Positions 1 through 8,241 of a DNA stretch of 36,150 nucleotides are shown here, piece after piece. The DNA is taken from the NCBI GenBank assembly GCA_947628175.1, contig CANQZA010000017.1, forward strand, positions 1 to 36,150, given 5' to 3'. How positions within the stretch are numbered: the first letter of the stretch is position 1; the number at the start of each line of letters is the position of its first letter. Position numbers and translations under genes: made by a program. The stretch is from an uncultured Clostridia bacterium. Lineage in GTDB: Bacteria; Bacillota; Clostridia; Oscillospirales; Acutalibacteraceae. Below the pieces are notes generated by a model. The model had not been told where the DNA came from and made no database searches. It saw nothing but the letters and a program-made list of their open reading frames with translations.

Positions 1-2
1 GC

Positions 3-884
3 CCTGAGCTTGACGGAGGGACTCTTCATGTCACAACCGCAGACACTTTTTCAGTTGCGCCAAGTAAAGACTGGCTTGAGGACTGGCTTGTGAGAACCTG
101 TGAGCTGATAGACAGGTATCAGCCTCAGCTTTTGTATTTCGATTGGTGGATACATAATCATGGCTTCAAGCCGTTTTTGAAAAAATTGTGTGCATATTAC
201 TACAACAGAGCTGAGGAATGGGGAAAAGAAGTTACCATAAACTATAAGCACGAGGCGTTTGCTCCCGGCGTCGCGACCTTTGATGTTGAGCGCGGTGCGT
301 TAACGGGAATATCGCCCGTTGCGTGGCAGACAGATACTGCAATCGGCAAATGCTCATGGGGATACAGAGCGGATAACGAGTACAAAAGCGCGCGGCAGGT
401 AATATGTGATCTTGTTGATATCGTCAGCAAAAACGGGATGCTGCTTTTAAATATCGGACCAAAAGCAGACGGCACAATTACAAAAGAGGAGACGGCTGTT
501 CTTCATAGTATGGGCAAATGGCTTGAGGTAAACGGAGAGGGCATTTACGGCACAACCTTCTGGAGGACCTTCGGAGAGGGTGAAGTCAACAATGAGGATG
601 GTTTTTTCAAGGACAGTGAGGAAAAGAAGTTTACCGCAAATGATTTCCGCTTTACCTATAAAAATGGTTTTGTTTATGCTTTTCAGATGCGCCCTGAAGG
701 AAAAACAGTTAAAATAAAGTCCTTTGCAAAGACGAACTGCCACGACTTTATCGTAAGCGGCGTACAAGCGCTCGGTGAATGTGAGGTGCATAGCTATAAC
801 AGAACGCAGGAGGAAATGGTAATAACCCTGAACGAAAAGCCGTCATCTGATTTGCCGCTCTGTTTTAAAATAGAAATAGAATAG
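3..884 (+). CDS. Alpha-L-fucosidase, GH29 family (C-terminal part; 5' end outside window)
   Basis: The reading frame is open from the first bases of the window (frame starting at base 3) to a TAG at 882-884, so the gene starts upstream; the GTG at 90 is internal. The protein carries the GH29 segment YQPQLLYFDWW, whose Asp (codon 141-143) sits where the family's catalytic nucleophile lies, and further on the typical GH29 block LLLNIGPKADGTI (about codons 433-474). The remaining C-terminal portion fits the small beta-sandwich domain of this family. GH29 enzymes are retaining exo-hydrolases that release L-fucose from glycans. No signal peptide can be judged because the N-terminus is missing. The gene lies 90 bp upstream of a HAD phosphatase and a GPH sugar symporter on the same strand, which suggests a small glycan-use locus. 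Family assignment is firm; exact substrate linkage is not known. Confidence 0.93.
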   Translation, partial: PELDGGTLHVTTADTFSVAPSKDWLEDWLVRTCELIDRYQPQLLYFDWWIHNHGFKPFLKKLCAYYYNRAEEWGKEVTINYKHEAFAPGVATFDVERGALTGISPVAWQTDTAIGKCSWGYRADNEYKSARQVICDLVDIVSKNGMLLLNIGPKADGTITKEETAVLHSMGKWLEVNGEGIYGTTFWRTFGEGEVNNEDGFFKDSEEKKFTANDFRFTYKNGFVYAFQMRPEGKTVKIKSFAKTNCHDFIVSGVQALGECEVHSYNRTQEEMVITLNEKPSSDLPLCFKIEIE

Positions 885-974
885 AAGTTATAAAACACGA
901 TTTCATTTGCTTAGGCTTAATAAGAGCGAAAACAAGTTATTTTATTGTTTAATATGCAGTAGGTTTACAGGTGA

Positions 975-1784
975 ATGATGAAAACTTTGTATGTGTCTGA
1001 TCTTGACGGAACACTTCTCGGAAGCGATCAAAAAACCTCCGAATATACAAACAGAATCATAAATGCGCTCACGGACAGGGGAATGATTTTTTCATACGCA
1101 ACAGCAAGATCCTTTGTTACCGCGCAAAAGGTGACAGCAGGCTTAAATGCAAAAATACCGCTGATTGTATACAACGGTACTTTTGTAATAGAAAATTCCA
1201 TGGAAAAAATGCTGATGTCAAATTATTTTGAGGATAACGCCAATTCTCTTATTGACGATTTGCTGAAAAACGGAATTTTTCCGATTGTATATTCCTTTAC
1301 GGATTCCTGCGAACGGTTTTCTTATATCAGGGATTGCTGCACACCCGCAATGGAAAAATTTATTTCCTTAAGAAAGGGAGATAGAAGAGATAATCCCGTA
1401 AGTCACAGAGATATGCTTTATAACGGAAACATTTTTTATATAAACTGTATGGGTGATGAGCGGCAGCTAACACCGTTTTATGAACAGTACAGGAATACAT
1501 ATCACTGTGTTTTTCAGCGTGACATATATACCAAGGATTATTATCTTGAAATCATGCCGCCCCAGGTCTCAAAGGCAAATGCCGCAAACCGGCTCAAAAA
1601 ATATCTTGGCTGTGACCGTCTCATCGCATTCGGTGACGGTAAAAATGATATAGATTTGTTTGAAACGGCTGATGAATGTTATGCCGTCAAAAATGCCGTG
1701 GAGGAGCTCAAACTTAAAGCAACCCGAATTATTGGGTCAAACGATGATGACGGCGTCGCAAAATGGCTTGAAAAAAATTATTAA
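975..1784 (+). CDS. Cof-type HAD-IIB family sugar-phosphate phosphatase
   Basis: A 269-residue protein with the HAD motif I DLDGTL near the N-terminus (nucleophile Asp9 and Asp11) and motif IV GDGKNDIDLF near residue 218. The length and the placement of a cap domain between these motifs fit the Cof/YidA-type HAD-IIB hydrolases. These are cytoplasmic Mg2+-dependent phosphatases acting on sugar phosphates, flavin or pyridoxal phosphates; the substrate cannot be read from sequence. Two ATG codons stand in tandem at 975 and 978; either could be used, and only a weak purine stretch (CAGGTGA) precedes them. It lies between a fucosidase and a sugar symporter, so removal of a sugar-phosphate that accumulates during glycan catabolism is a reasonable inference, not a demonstrated role. 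Confidence 0.9.
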   Translation: MMKTLYVSDLDGTLLGSDQKTSEYTNRIINALTDRGMIFSYATARSFVTAQKVTAGLNAKIPLIVYNGTFVIENSMEKMLMSNYFEDNANSLIDDLLKNGIFPIVYSFTDSCERFSYIRDCCTPAMEKFISLRKGDRRDNPVSHRDMLYNGNIFYINCMGDERQLTPFYEQYRNTYHCVFQRDIYTKDYYLEIMPPQVSKANAANRLKKYLGCDRLIAFGDGKNDIDLFETADECYAVKNAVEELKLKATRIIGSNDDDGVAKWLEKNY

Positions 1785-1857
1785 TCCGAAAATATCATTT
1801 TCATTATCAATAATATATTTATCATCTGCTGTAATTATACGATTGGAAAGGAAAAGT

Positions 1858-3285
1858 ATGAAAAACTACATCTCAAAGCGCGAAAAGATTAACTTTCTTA
1901 CCGGACTCGGCGGTCAGAATCTTGTCTACTCTCTCATCGGCGGTTCTTTTTTCACATATTTTATGACGGATATTGCCCTGTTTCCTGTGTTGACAGTATC
2001 CGTTTTGCTGATTTTAATGAAAGTATGGGATGGCGTTAACGATCCCATAGTCGGTTCATATATTGATAAGCACACCTTTAAAAACGGAGAAAAGCTCAGA
2101 CCATTTATGAGATATACGCCGCTTCCCGTCGGTGTGTTTACGGTTTTATTATTTCTCGTTTTTTCAACAAGAGAGGATCTGCTCTGGCTGAGAGTTTCAT
2201 ATTTTGTCATTATGTACATATGCTGGGATCTGGCATACACGGTGCAGGATGTATCCATCTGGGGTATGACATCTGCCGTATCGCCTGACTCGGATGAACG
2301 AGATTCGTTTATTCAGTGGGCCAGAACGATAGGCAGCTGCGTGTTCAGTGTTTTCAGCACCTTAATTCCCATGGTCCTTGAAATGATAGCAAATTCCACC
2401 GGAAGCAGTCTTGCTTTGATAACGCTTGTTTTTGCAATAATCTTCGGTCTCGGCGGTGCAATGATAAGCCGCAGATGCGCTGCTGCGCAGGAGAGAATAC
2501 AGGTCGTTAAAGAGGAGCAGCAGGCGACTCTGCGGGAAAGCTTTTCCATGCTTTTTAAAAACAGAATGCTGTTGCTTGCCACTCTTGCAAATTTGTTGGG
2601 AGCAGTAGGATTTGGCGCTAATCTTGTTACCTATTTCTTTAAATATGAAATTCCTGCCGACTTTCTCGGTGAAAACAGCATAATAGGCGCACTTGGACTG
2701 ACTACTATTTATTACATAATCACAGGTCTGCCGGGATTTATAGGAATGGTTTTTGCCGATAAACTCAAAAAACTTTGCAAGGGCTATGTCAATGCTTTGA
2801 TACTTATGCAGGTATGCAATATTATCGTAAGGATAATTGCGTATTTCATAGGTTTTGAGGGCAAAAATCTCTGGATTTCGCTTATTGTTATCGGAGTCGG
2901 TTGCATTCCCATGGGAGCCGTTTCCATCGCGCAGACTTCCATTTTCTGCGACAGTATTGATTATATGGAGTGGAAAACGGGTAAAAGAACGGAAGGTATA
3001 ACCTTTTCAATGCAGACCTCATTTACAAAAATATCAAGCGGTATCACCGCGGGACTTGCCACGCTTTCACTTCATCTTCTTCATTATAAGGCGGTTGACG
3101 GCGCATCGGTTTATGTGGGAACACAGTCTGCCGCTTTTGACAAATGGATATGGCCTCTTGTCATTCTGACTCCCGCAATTGCGAGTCTGCTGTATATCAT
3201 TCCGCTTTTCTTTATCAGATACACTCCGCAGGAAAGGGAAGTCGTTGAAAGTGAATTAAAACACCGCAGAGAAGCAAATCAATAA
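1858..3285 (+). CDS. GPH family glycoside/pentoside/hexuronide:cation symporter (MFS)
   Basis: A 475-residue polytopic membrane protein with about twelve hydrophobic segments, of the MFS_2/GPH type (MelB-XylP-like). Family cues include an N-terminal GLGGQNLVYSLIGG stretch, the KVWDGVNDPIVGSYID segment with its conserved Asp residues (cation-site region in MelB-like carriers), and a later segment FCDSIDYMEWKTGKRTEG typical of GPH carriers. The reading frame extends upstream to 1660, overlapping the HAD gene, but the ATG at 1858 is preceded by GGAAAGG at proper spacing and gives the expected N-terminus, so I use it. It would import a sugar or glycoside with H+ or Na+ at the cytoplasmic membrane. 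Being third after a GH29 fucosidase and a phosphatase, fucosides or their products are candidate substrates by context only. Confidence 0.9.
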   Translation: MKNYISKREKINFLTGLGGQNLVYSLIGGSFFTYFMTDIALFPVLTVSVLLILMKVWDGVNDPIVGSYIDKHTFKNGEKLRPFMRYTPLPVGVFTVLLFLVFSTREDLLWLRVSYFVIMYICWDLAYTVQDVSIWGMTSAVSPDSDERDSFIQWARTIGSCVFSVFSTLIPMVLEMIANSTGSSLALITLVFAIIFGLGGAMISRRCAAAQERIQVVKEEQQATLRESFSMLFKNRMLLLATLANLLGAVGFGANLVTYFFKYEIPADFLGENSIIGALGLTTIYYIITGLPGFIGMVFADKLKKLCKGYVNALILMQVCNIIVRIIAYFIGFEGKNLWISLIVIGVGCIPMGAVSIAQTSIFCDSIDYMEWKTGKRTEGITFSMQTSFTKISSGITAGLATLSLHLLHYKAVDGASVYVGTQSAAFDKWIWPLVILTPAIASLLYIIPLFFIRYTPQEREVVESELKHRREANQ

Positions 3286-3364
3286 TTTGAGGAAGGCAAT
3301 AAGAAAAACCATAATAAAAATCAGTGCTTGCATTGAATTAAGCGCAGGGATTAAATATGAGCGA

Positions 3365-3400
3365 ACAAAGTCTATGATGTGCACAAAGTCTATGATGTGC
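3365..3400. repeat. Tandem direct repeat, two exact 18-bp copies
   Basis: The unit acaaagtctatgatgtgc occurs at 3365-3382 and again at 3383-3400, directly adjacent and identical. Each copy plus the next bases contains the palindrome TGTGCACA. It lies in the 238-bp AT-rich gap between the symporter and the flavin reductase gene, where I see no gene and no good promoter. It may be a replication-slippage duplication or a doubled protein-binding site. Confidence 0.85.
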
Positions 3401-3523
3401 ACATGGAACAGTACACAACGAATGAAAAAAGAGATATTTGAAAGATAGTATACATGAAAAGCTGAACTTGTATTTAAACCTAATCCGCTAATTAACCAAA
3501 AATTTTTAAGGGAGAATATCTGT

Positions 3524-4174
3524 ATGAAAAAAGAGTTTGATGTCTGTCCGGAAACAATCAATGAAAATGAGCTTTACGGCTTTTCGTGGATAGAGCATGT
3601 GGCTGCTGTTCCTTCACCGCTCGTTGTTGTGACAACATACAAATCAAATGGTTTAACGAATGCGACCATGCAATCATGGTGTACTTTTATAGGAGAAGAA
3701 GGATACCATTGTCTTTTTTCAAGTGTGAATAAATGCGGTCATATGTATCAATCCATAAAGGAAACAGGATGTTGTGTTATTAATTTTCCGTCAAAAAACT
3801 GTTTTTTGAAATGTATAGACACGATAAAAAACAACGGATTTGACAATGATGAAATTACAATGTCCGGGCTGACGGCAGAGGCTTCCAGTAAGGTGAATGC
3901 ACCGAGAATCAGGGAATGTTTTTTGAATTTGGAATGTGAACTGGAATGGGAAAGGGATCTTTTACAGTCCGGTAATCATGCGGTTATGTGCTTTAAGGTT
4001 TTAACTGTGTGTATGGATGAATCACATTATGATGAACGCAAAACAGGCAGATACGGCGAAAACGGATATTTATATAATATTCACTCACCCCGTAATCCCG
4101 AAACGGGAGAGGCAAGCGATACATATGTAGGAACTATAAATAAGTATGCAACATACGATAAGCTGGAAAAATAG
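3524..4174 (+). CDS. Flavin reductase-like domain protein (FMN-binding split-barrel)
   Basis: A 216-residue soluble protein resembling the flavin reductase-like (split-barrel FMN-binding) family: an early segment VAAVPSPLVVVTTYKSNGLTNATM followed by core strands (CLFSSVNKCGHMYQSIKETG, CCVINFPSK) as in proteins that bind FMN non-covalently and use NAD(P)H or act as redox partners; the segments are given here in split form because the match is by overall pattern. The start ATG is preceded by AAGGGAG with nine bases of spacing. It is cysteine-rich (about ten Cys), which is unusual for the family. It stands alone: a 238-bp gap upstream and terminator-like hairpins downstream. Reaction, electron donor and substrate are not predictable. 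Family call is fairly good; function is open. Confidence 0.75.
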   Translation: MKKEFDVCPETINENELYGFSWIEHVAAVPSPLVVVTTYKSNGLTNATMQSWCTFIGEEGYHCLFSSVNKCGHMYQSIKETGCCVINFPSKNCFLKCIDTIKNNGFDNDEITMSGLTAEASSKVNAPRIRECFLNLECELEWERDLLQSGNHAVMCFKVLTVCMDESHYDERKTGRYGENGYLYNIHSPRNPETGEASDTYVGTINKYATYDKLEK

Positions 4175-4238
4175 CCGTTACGGTTACAAATGGTAAGAGG
4201 AAAAGTTGCTCATGAACATATGTAATTGTAAATATGAT

Positions 4239-4274
4239 TAAGGCGTGCAAGCCATACAATGTTCACACGCCTTA
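4239..4274. terminator. Hairpin downstream of flavin reductase gene, possible terminator for the convergent SPFH operon
   Basis: Nine-base-pair perfect stem TAAGGCGTG / CACGCCTTA (4239-4247 and 4266-4274). Read on the + strand it has only a weak U-stretch after it; read on the - strand it is followed by AATCATATTTAC, moderately U-rich, so it may serve the convergent minus-strand transcript. Confidence 0.5.
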
Positions 4275-4304
4275 GAGTTAAATAAATGCTTTTAATCCTT
4301 TATG

Positions 4305-4334
4305 AATTCCGCCCGTGCACAGGCGGAATTTTTT
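4305..4334 (+). terminator. Rho-independent terminator after the flavin reductase gene
   Basis: Nine-base-pair stem AATTCCGCC / GGCGGAATT (4305-4313, 4322-4330) with an 8-nt loop, running into a T-run at 4329-4334. It sits between the convergent flavin reductase and SPFH genes and has its U-tract on the + strand. Confidence 0.8.
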
Positions 4335-4346
4335 CATTGGTTTTTG

Positions 4347-5276
4347 TTATTTTTTTATACTTTCGACGATTCCTTCAGCAAGACCCGCAAGTCCCTGAAT
4401 TTCAGATGGAATAATGATTTTTGTTGCCTGACCGTCTGAGGCTTTTTCAAACGCCTCAAGTGCTTTCAGCTTGATAACGGCATCGTTTGCGTCTGCCTCG
4501 TTGAGAAGGCGGATAGCATTTGCCGTTGCCTCCTGCACTTTAAGAATTGCCTCTGCCTCACCTTCCGCTTCCCGGATTTTTGCCTCTTTAACTGCTTCGG
4601 CGTGAAGAATTGCCGACTGTTTTTCAGCCTCTGCCTCAAGGATTTTAGATTCCTTGTGACCTTCCGCAACAAGAATTTTAGACTGCTTTTCACCTTCCGC
4701 ACGCAGGATTGACTCACGGCGTTCTCTTTCAGCTTTCATCTGCTTTTCCATAGCGTCCTGAATTTCTCTGGGCGGGATGATGTTTTTGAGTTCCACTCTG
4801 TTTACCTTAATGCCCCATGGATCGGTTGCCTCATCAAGGATAACTCTTATTTTTGCGTTGATGGTGTCACGGGAGGTGAGTGTGGAATCCAGCTCAAGCT
4901 CACCGATAATGTTACGAAGCGTTGTTGCAGACAGATTTTCGATTGCGGAAATCGGGCTTTCAACACCGTAGGTGTAGAGCTTTGGGTCTGTAATCTGGTA
5001 GAAAACAACCGTATCAATCTGCATAGTAACATTATCTTTGGTTATAACAGGCTGCGGCTTAAAATCGACAACCTGCTCCTTTAATGATACAATTTTTGCA
5101 ATCCTGTCAATAAAAGGTATTTTCACATGAAGTCCCGTGTCCCATGTGGAAAAATATGTTCCGAGTCTTTCAATAACATACGCCTTTGACTGCGGAACCA
5201 CGCGAACATTTGCGAGAATAAGGGTTAAAAGAGCGATAAAGATTAGAGCAAGAATAATAAAAATATAAAACTGCAT
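4347..5276 (-). CDS. SPFH/band 7 (stomatin-like) membrane scaffold protein
   Basis: A 309-residue protein with one N-terminal transmembrane helix (about residues 4-23), a band 7/SPFH domain (about 25-180; the segments PQSKAYVIERLGTY and GIKVNRVELKNIIPP are typical), and then a long Glu/Ala/Lys-rich coiled coil (about 180-270) built from AEGEKQSKIL-like repeats. This architecture and length match the stomatin/QmcA-type SPFH proteins that oligomerise on membranes and are linked to membrane microdomains and protein quality control. The gene follows nfeD by 21 bp on the same strand; SPFH and NfeD proteins are a well-known genomic pair. An AGGAAG ribosome binding site precedes ATG 5276. Substrate or client proteins cannot be inferred. 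Confidence 0.92.
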   Translation of the reverse strand: MQFYIFIILALIFIALLTLILANVRVVPQSKAYVIERLGTYFSTWDTGLHVKIPFIDRIAKIVSLKEQVVDFKPQPVITKDNVTMQIDTVVFYQITDPKLYTYGVESPISAIENLSATTLRNIIGELELDSTLTSRDTINAKIRVILDEATDPWGIKVNRVELKNIIPPREIQDAMEKQMKAERERRESILRAEGEKQSKILVAEGHKESKILEAEAEKQSAILHAEAVKEAKIREAEGEAEAILKVQEATANAIRLLNEADANDAVIKLKALEAFEKASDGQATKIIIPSEIQGLAGLAEGIVESIKK

Positions 5277-5297
5277 ATTTTTCTTCCTTTCTGTGCA

Positions 5298-5744
5298 TTA
5301 TTTTGTTGATACAAACAGCCGCACTCCTGCTATTTTGTCTACAATAACCTGCGTTCCGGCAGATATTACAGAGTCGTCTGTTGATCTTGCCGACCATATT
5401 TTTCCGTCAATTTTTACCTGCCCCGTTGAATGTATATTGTCAATCTCTTCAACGGTGACGGCAATTTTGCCGATTACTCTGTCTGCATTAGTATATTCTT
5501 TTTTCGGATAAATATATTTTTTCACAAGAGGTCTTGTGATAACAAGAGCCAAAATTGTAATCGCAATAAATATAATGATCTGAATCAAAAGAGGAGCGTT
5601 AAACAGAGACGCCGCAAGCGCTGCTATTGCGCCGATTACAAACCAGATTGAAACAAGCTGCGCAGTTGCCGCTTCAATGATTGCAAAAACGGCTATCATC
5701 GCCGCCCAGATAATATACATATGAGCTGCAGAAATCTCAACCAA
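5298..5744 (-). CDS. nfeD: NfeD-like membrane protein, TTG start
   Basis: A 148-residue protein with several N-terminal hydrophobic segments (IIWAAMIAVFAIIEAA, LVSIWFVIGAIAALAASLF, LLIQIIIFIAITILALVI) and a soluble C-terminal OB-fold-like domain with the pattern VIGKIAVTVEEI...GQVKIDGKIWSARS typical of NfeD. The frame extends upstream to an ATG at 5822, but that would overlap a perfect promoter; the TTG at 5744-5742 follows GGAGG with eight bases of spacing and gives the normal NfeD N-terminus, so I place the start there. NfeD proteins partner with SPFH proteins in the membrane, as with the next gene. The short form lacking the ClpP-like protease domain is what is encoded here. Confidence 0.9.
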   Translation of the reverse strand: MVEISAAHMYIIWAAMIAVFAIIEAATAQLVSIWFVIGAIAALAASLFNAPLLIQIIIFIAITILALVITRPLVKKYIYPKKEYTNADRVIGKIAVTVEEIDNIHSTGQVKIDGKIWSARSTDDSVISAGTQVIVDKIAGVRLFVSTK

Positions 5745-5759
5745 TGAAATCACCTCCGT

Positions 5760-5787
5760 ATTTGTTAACAAATTTATACTATATAGT
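5760..5787. promoter_or_regulatory. Two perfect palindromes in the nfeD leader, candidate operators
   Basis: ATTTGTTAACAAAT (5760-5773) is a perfect 14-bp palindrome, and ACTATATAGT (5778-5787) is a perfect 10-bp palindrome. Both lie between the predicted transcription start (near 5787) and the ribosome binding site of nfeD, a usual position for repressor sites. AT-rich palindromes arise by chance, so this is a candidate only. Confidence 0.4.
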
Positions 5788-5793
5788 GTCTGT

Positions 5794-5822
5794 ATTATAC
5801 CATATTTCGACAAAATTTTCAA
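5794..5822 (-). promoter_or_regulatory. SigA-type promoter of the nfeD-SPFH operon
   Basis: On the minus strand TTGAAA (5822-5817), 17 bp spacer, TATAAT (5799-5794). The predicted start is near 5787, about 40 nt before the TTG start codon of nfeD. Confidence 0.85.
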
Positions 5823-5940
5823 TATCTTGTGATTTGATAGCTTGGAATTTACAATCTGTTAATAATACATACAAGGACTTGTATGATGATTTCGGGTATG
5901 TTATTCCTGTTGTATGCAATATTTTGAAGTAGGTGCATAA

Positions 5941-5983
5941 AAAATAAAAACGGATTAGACAGAAAGCGTTTTCGACTAATCCG
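5941..5983 (-). terminator. Rho-independent terminator of the ech-hyp operon
   Basis: Minus-strand stem CGGATTAG / CTAATCCG (5983-5976 and 5958-5951), followed by TTTTTATTTT. It lies 18 bp after the hypE stop codon and ends the hydrogenase operon. Confidence 0.85.
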
Positions 5984-6000
5984 AAATGTTTACAACTGAA

Positions 6001-6981
6001 TCAGCATATTCTCGGCAGACCTTCACCAAAAAGTACATTTACCTGCCGTTTGCCTGACAACGGCGTTATCAGTGTTACGCCTTTTCCTTTATTTACTCTG
6101 CCGATTACGGCGGCATTTTCGCCGTAGGGGCATTTTTTTATGATTTCAACTGCCTGTTGAGCCTGCTTTTCAGGTAATACCGCAACAAGTTTTCCCTCGT
6201 TGCCCATATGCAAAATGTTCAGCCCGAGTATTTTTGCAAATGCCTTTACCTCTTCCTTTACAGGAATGCTTTGTTCCTCAATTTCAATATTTACGCCCGA
6301 AGAATCGGCGAGCTCGTTTAGGACAGTGCCAAGACCTCCTCTTGTGACATCGCGCATGCAGTGAATTTCCATTCCGTCTTTGAGCATTTCGCGTACCATC
6401 CGGCACAGAGGCGCATTGTCTGACTTGATGTTGTTTTCAATATTCATTCTTGCAGAAAGGACTGCCGCATGATGATCTCCCATAGTACCGCTGACTATTA
6501 CCGCATCGCCCTCTCTCAGATTTGTTGAGACGATATCGGTGCTTTCCCCAACAAAGCCCACGCCTGTCGTATTTATAAAAATATTGCCGTTTCCGTCAAT
6601 CACCTTAGTGTCGCCGCAGATTATTGTAACGCCGGCTTCCTTTGCCGTTTTTGCCATTGATGCGGAGATTTTTTCAAGCGTATCTGAATCTGCGCCCTCC
6701 TCAATAATAAACGCGGATGTAATATATTTCGGAGTCGCGCCGCGCATAAGCAGATCATTTACAGTTCCGCAGACAGCAAGTCTGCCTATATCTCCGCCTT
6801 TAAAGAAAAGCGGAGTGATTACAAAGGAATCTGTGGTCACCGCAATTTTTGAACTGCTCGCAACAACTGCGCTGTCCTCCATCATATTTAAAATGGGGTT
6901 TCCAAAATGCTTTGCGAAGATATTTTTTATTAAATCAGATGTTGATTTACCTCCGCTGCCGTGTGCCAATGTAATTTTCAT
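6001..6981 (-). CDS. hypE: Hydrogenase maturation factor HypE (carbamoyl dehydratase)
   Basis: A 326-residue protein of the PurM-like family with the HypE N-terminus (MKITLAHGSGGKST) and the diagnostic C-terminal tetrapeptide PRIC (residues 323-326). HypE receives a carbamoyl group from HypF on its C-terminal cysteine and dehydrates it with ATP to a thiocyanate, the source of the CN ligands of the [NiFe] site. The frame extends back to 7089, but ATG 6981 has an AGAGG site and overlaps the hypD stop by four bases (ATGA), so it is the start. It is the last gene of the ech-hyp operon and is followed by a terminator. HypE is normally about 330-350 residues, so this is full length. Confidence 0.96.
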   Translation of the reverse strand: MKITLAHGSGGKSTSDLIKNIFAKHFGNPILNMMEDSAVVASSSKIAVTTDSFVITPLFFKGGDIGRLAVCGTVNDLLMRGATPKYITSAFIIEEGADSDTLEKISASMAKTAKEAGVTIICGDTKVIDGNGNIFINTTGVGFVGESTDIVSTNLREGDAVIVSGTMGDHHAAVLSARMNIENNIKSDNAPLCRMVREMLKDGMEIHCMRDVTRGGLGTVLNELADSSGVNIEIEEQSIPVKEEVKAFAKILGLNILHMGNEGKLVAVLPEKQAQQAVEIIKKCPYGENAAVIGRVNKGKGVTLITPLSGKRQVNVLFGEGLPRIC

Positions 6982-8024
6982 ATCGAACCTCTGTTGTTTA
7001 TATAATAGTGAAAGCACGCACCTTCGTTTGACACCATACAGGCGCCCTGCGGATTGAGCGGTGTGCAGATTTTTGAAAACAGACTGCACTCGCAGGGACT
7101 TTTCATCCCTGTTATTACCTCGCTGCAGCTGCAGGAGCTGTTTTTTTGACCGTCAGTGCAGAGTTCTCTGCTTCCGGCATCATAAAAGGCATATTCTTTT
7201 TTCAGTGCGATTCCCGAATCTTTTATGATTCCCAATCCGCGCCAGCTTGCATCATACGGCTCAAAATATTTATTTACAATCTCCTGCGCCTTTTTATTGC
7301 CTTGTTTGCTGACGGCGGATTTATACAGATTTAAAACAATTGGTCTGTTTTTTAATTGAACAAGGGAGTAAATTGCCGCAATGAGCTCTTCACCCTTAAA
7401 ACCGCTTACAGTAAAGGGAATACCGTATTTTTCGGCAAGAGGAGCAAATGCGTCCGCTCCTGTGATTACGCATACATGACCGGGTGCAATAAAGCCGTCT
7501 ATTTTATGGTTCATTTGGCATATTGAATCAATGGCATTGGGCATTGTTTTCAGTGCTGTGAGAAAGCGGATATTTTTAATTGACTTCTCAATTATTTTTT
7601 CTATCAGAAGCGCATATATCGGTGTTGTCGTCTCAAATCCCACGGCAGCAAAAATAAAGGTTTTTTCTCTGTCCTTTTCGGCAAGAGCAAGAATTTCAAA
7701 AGGGGAGTAGACCATTTTAACATTACCGCCTGACGACTTTGCCTGCCCGAGCGACATCTTTGACCCGGGCACTCTTATCATATCACCGAAGGTCACAACA
7801 CAGTTATCTTTTTCCATGGAAAGTCTGCAAAGCTCGTCAATATAACTTGCTACCGTGACGCAGACAGGACATCCCGGACCGCTTATAAGCCTGATTTTGT
7901 CACTTAGAAGGGACGGTATTGCGTTTTCACTTATTGAGGCGGTATGCGTGCCGCATATTTCCATAAAGGTGAGGGGTTCAGCGTCATACTCTTTTAGAAA
8001 TTTTTTAATATCCTGTATATCCAT
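6978..8024 (-). CDS. hypD: Hydrogenase maturation factor HypD
   Basis: A 348-residue iron-sulfur protein with the HypD signatures FMEICGTHT (Cys24) and ISGPGCPVCVT (Cys52, Cys55), and a Cys-rich C-terminus ending in CTPLNPQGACMVSNEGAC that holds the [4Fe-4S] cluster ligands. HypD forms the HypC-HypD scaffold on which the Fe(CN)2CO unit of the hydrogenase is assembled. The start overlaps the hypC stop by one base (TAATG) and its end overlaps hypE (ATGA), so translation of the three is coupled. All residues expected for function appear to be present. Confidence 0.96.
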   Translation of the reverse strand: MDIQDIKKFLKEYDAEPLTFMEICGTHTASISENAIPSLLSDKIRLISGPGCPVCVTVASYIDELCRLSMEKDNCVVTFGDMIRVPGSKMSLGQAKSSGGNVKMVYSPFEILALAEKDREKTFIFAAVGFETTTPIYALLIEKIIEKSIKNIRFLTALKTMPNAIDSICQMNHKIDGFIAPGHVCVITGADAFAPLAEKYGIPFTVSGFKGEELIAAIYSLVQLKNRPIVLNLYKSAVSKQGNKKAQEIVNKYFEPYDASWRGLGIIKDSGIALKKEYAFYDAGSRELCTDGQKNSSCSCSEVITGMKSPCECSLFSKICTPLNPQGACMVSNEGACFHYYINNRGSI

Positions 8025-8239
8025 TATGACAGTTCTCCCAATTGGCGGAAGATTTCATTCATATTTTCCGCTTCGTTTTCAGATATCACCTGAATAATAA
8101 GTCCCGCGTGAACAAGTACATAGTCGCCGATTTTGACATCGACTATACCCTTATTTGCACCTACAATATTTCCGTTAAAATCAATTGTTGCAGTGTCTTC
8201 ATCAATACGGATTACTTTTCCGGGAGCAGCTATACACAT
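8024..8239 (-). CDS. hypC: Hydrogenase maturation chaperone HypC
   Basis: A 71-residue protein with the family N-terminus MCIAAPGKV, where Cys2 (after Met) holds the Fe(CN)2CO group, and the conserved His44 in GDYVLVHAG. HypC/HybG proteins carry the iron-ligand unit from HypD to the apo large subunit, here presumably EchE. The gene starts two bases after the hypF stop codon and overlaps hypD by one base. Length is normal for the family (70-90). Confidence 0.96.
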   Translation of the reverse strand: MCIAAPGKVIRIDEDTATIDFNGNIVGANKGIVDVKIGDYVLVHAGLIIQVISENEAENMNEIFRQLGELS

Positions 8240-8241
8240 TT

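Noticed and set aside
1660..1857. Upstream extension of the GPH symporter overlapping the HAD gene
   Set aside because: The added residues are not family-like and ATG 1858 has GGAAAGG upstream.
3256..3561. 101-codon minus-strand frame in the gap before the flavin reductase gene
   Set aside because: It overlaps the ends of two real genes, includes the 18-bp repeat as a repeated peptide, and has no ribosome binding site.
5745..5822. N-terminal extension of NfeD to ATG 5822
   Set aside because: It would overlap the -35 and -10 boxes and has no ribosome binding site; TTG 5744 has GGAGG at proper distance.
6539..7057. 172-codon open frame antisense to hypE/hypD
   Set aside because: Opposite-strand shadow of two well-supported genes.
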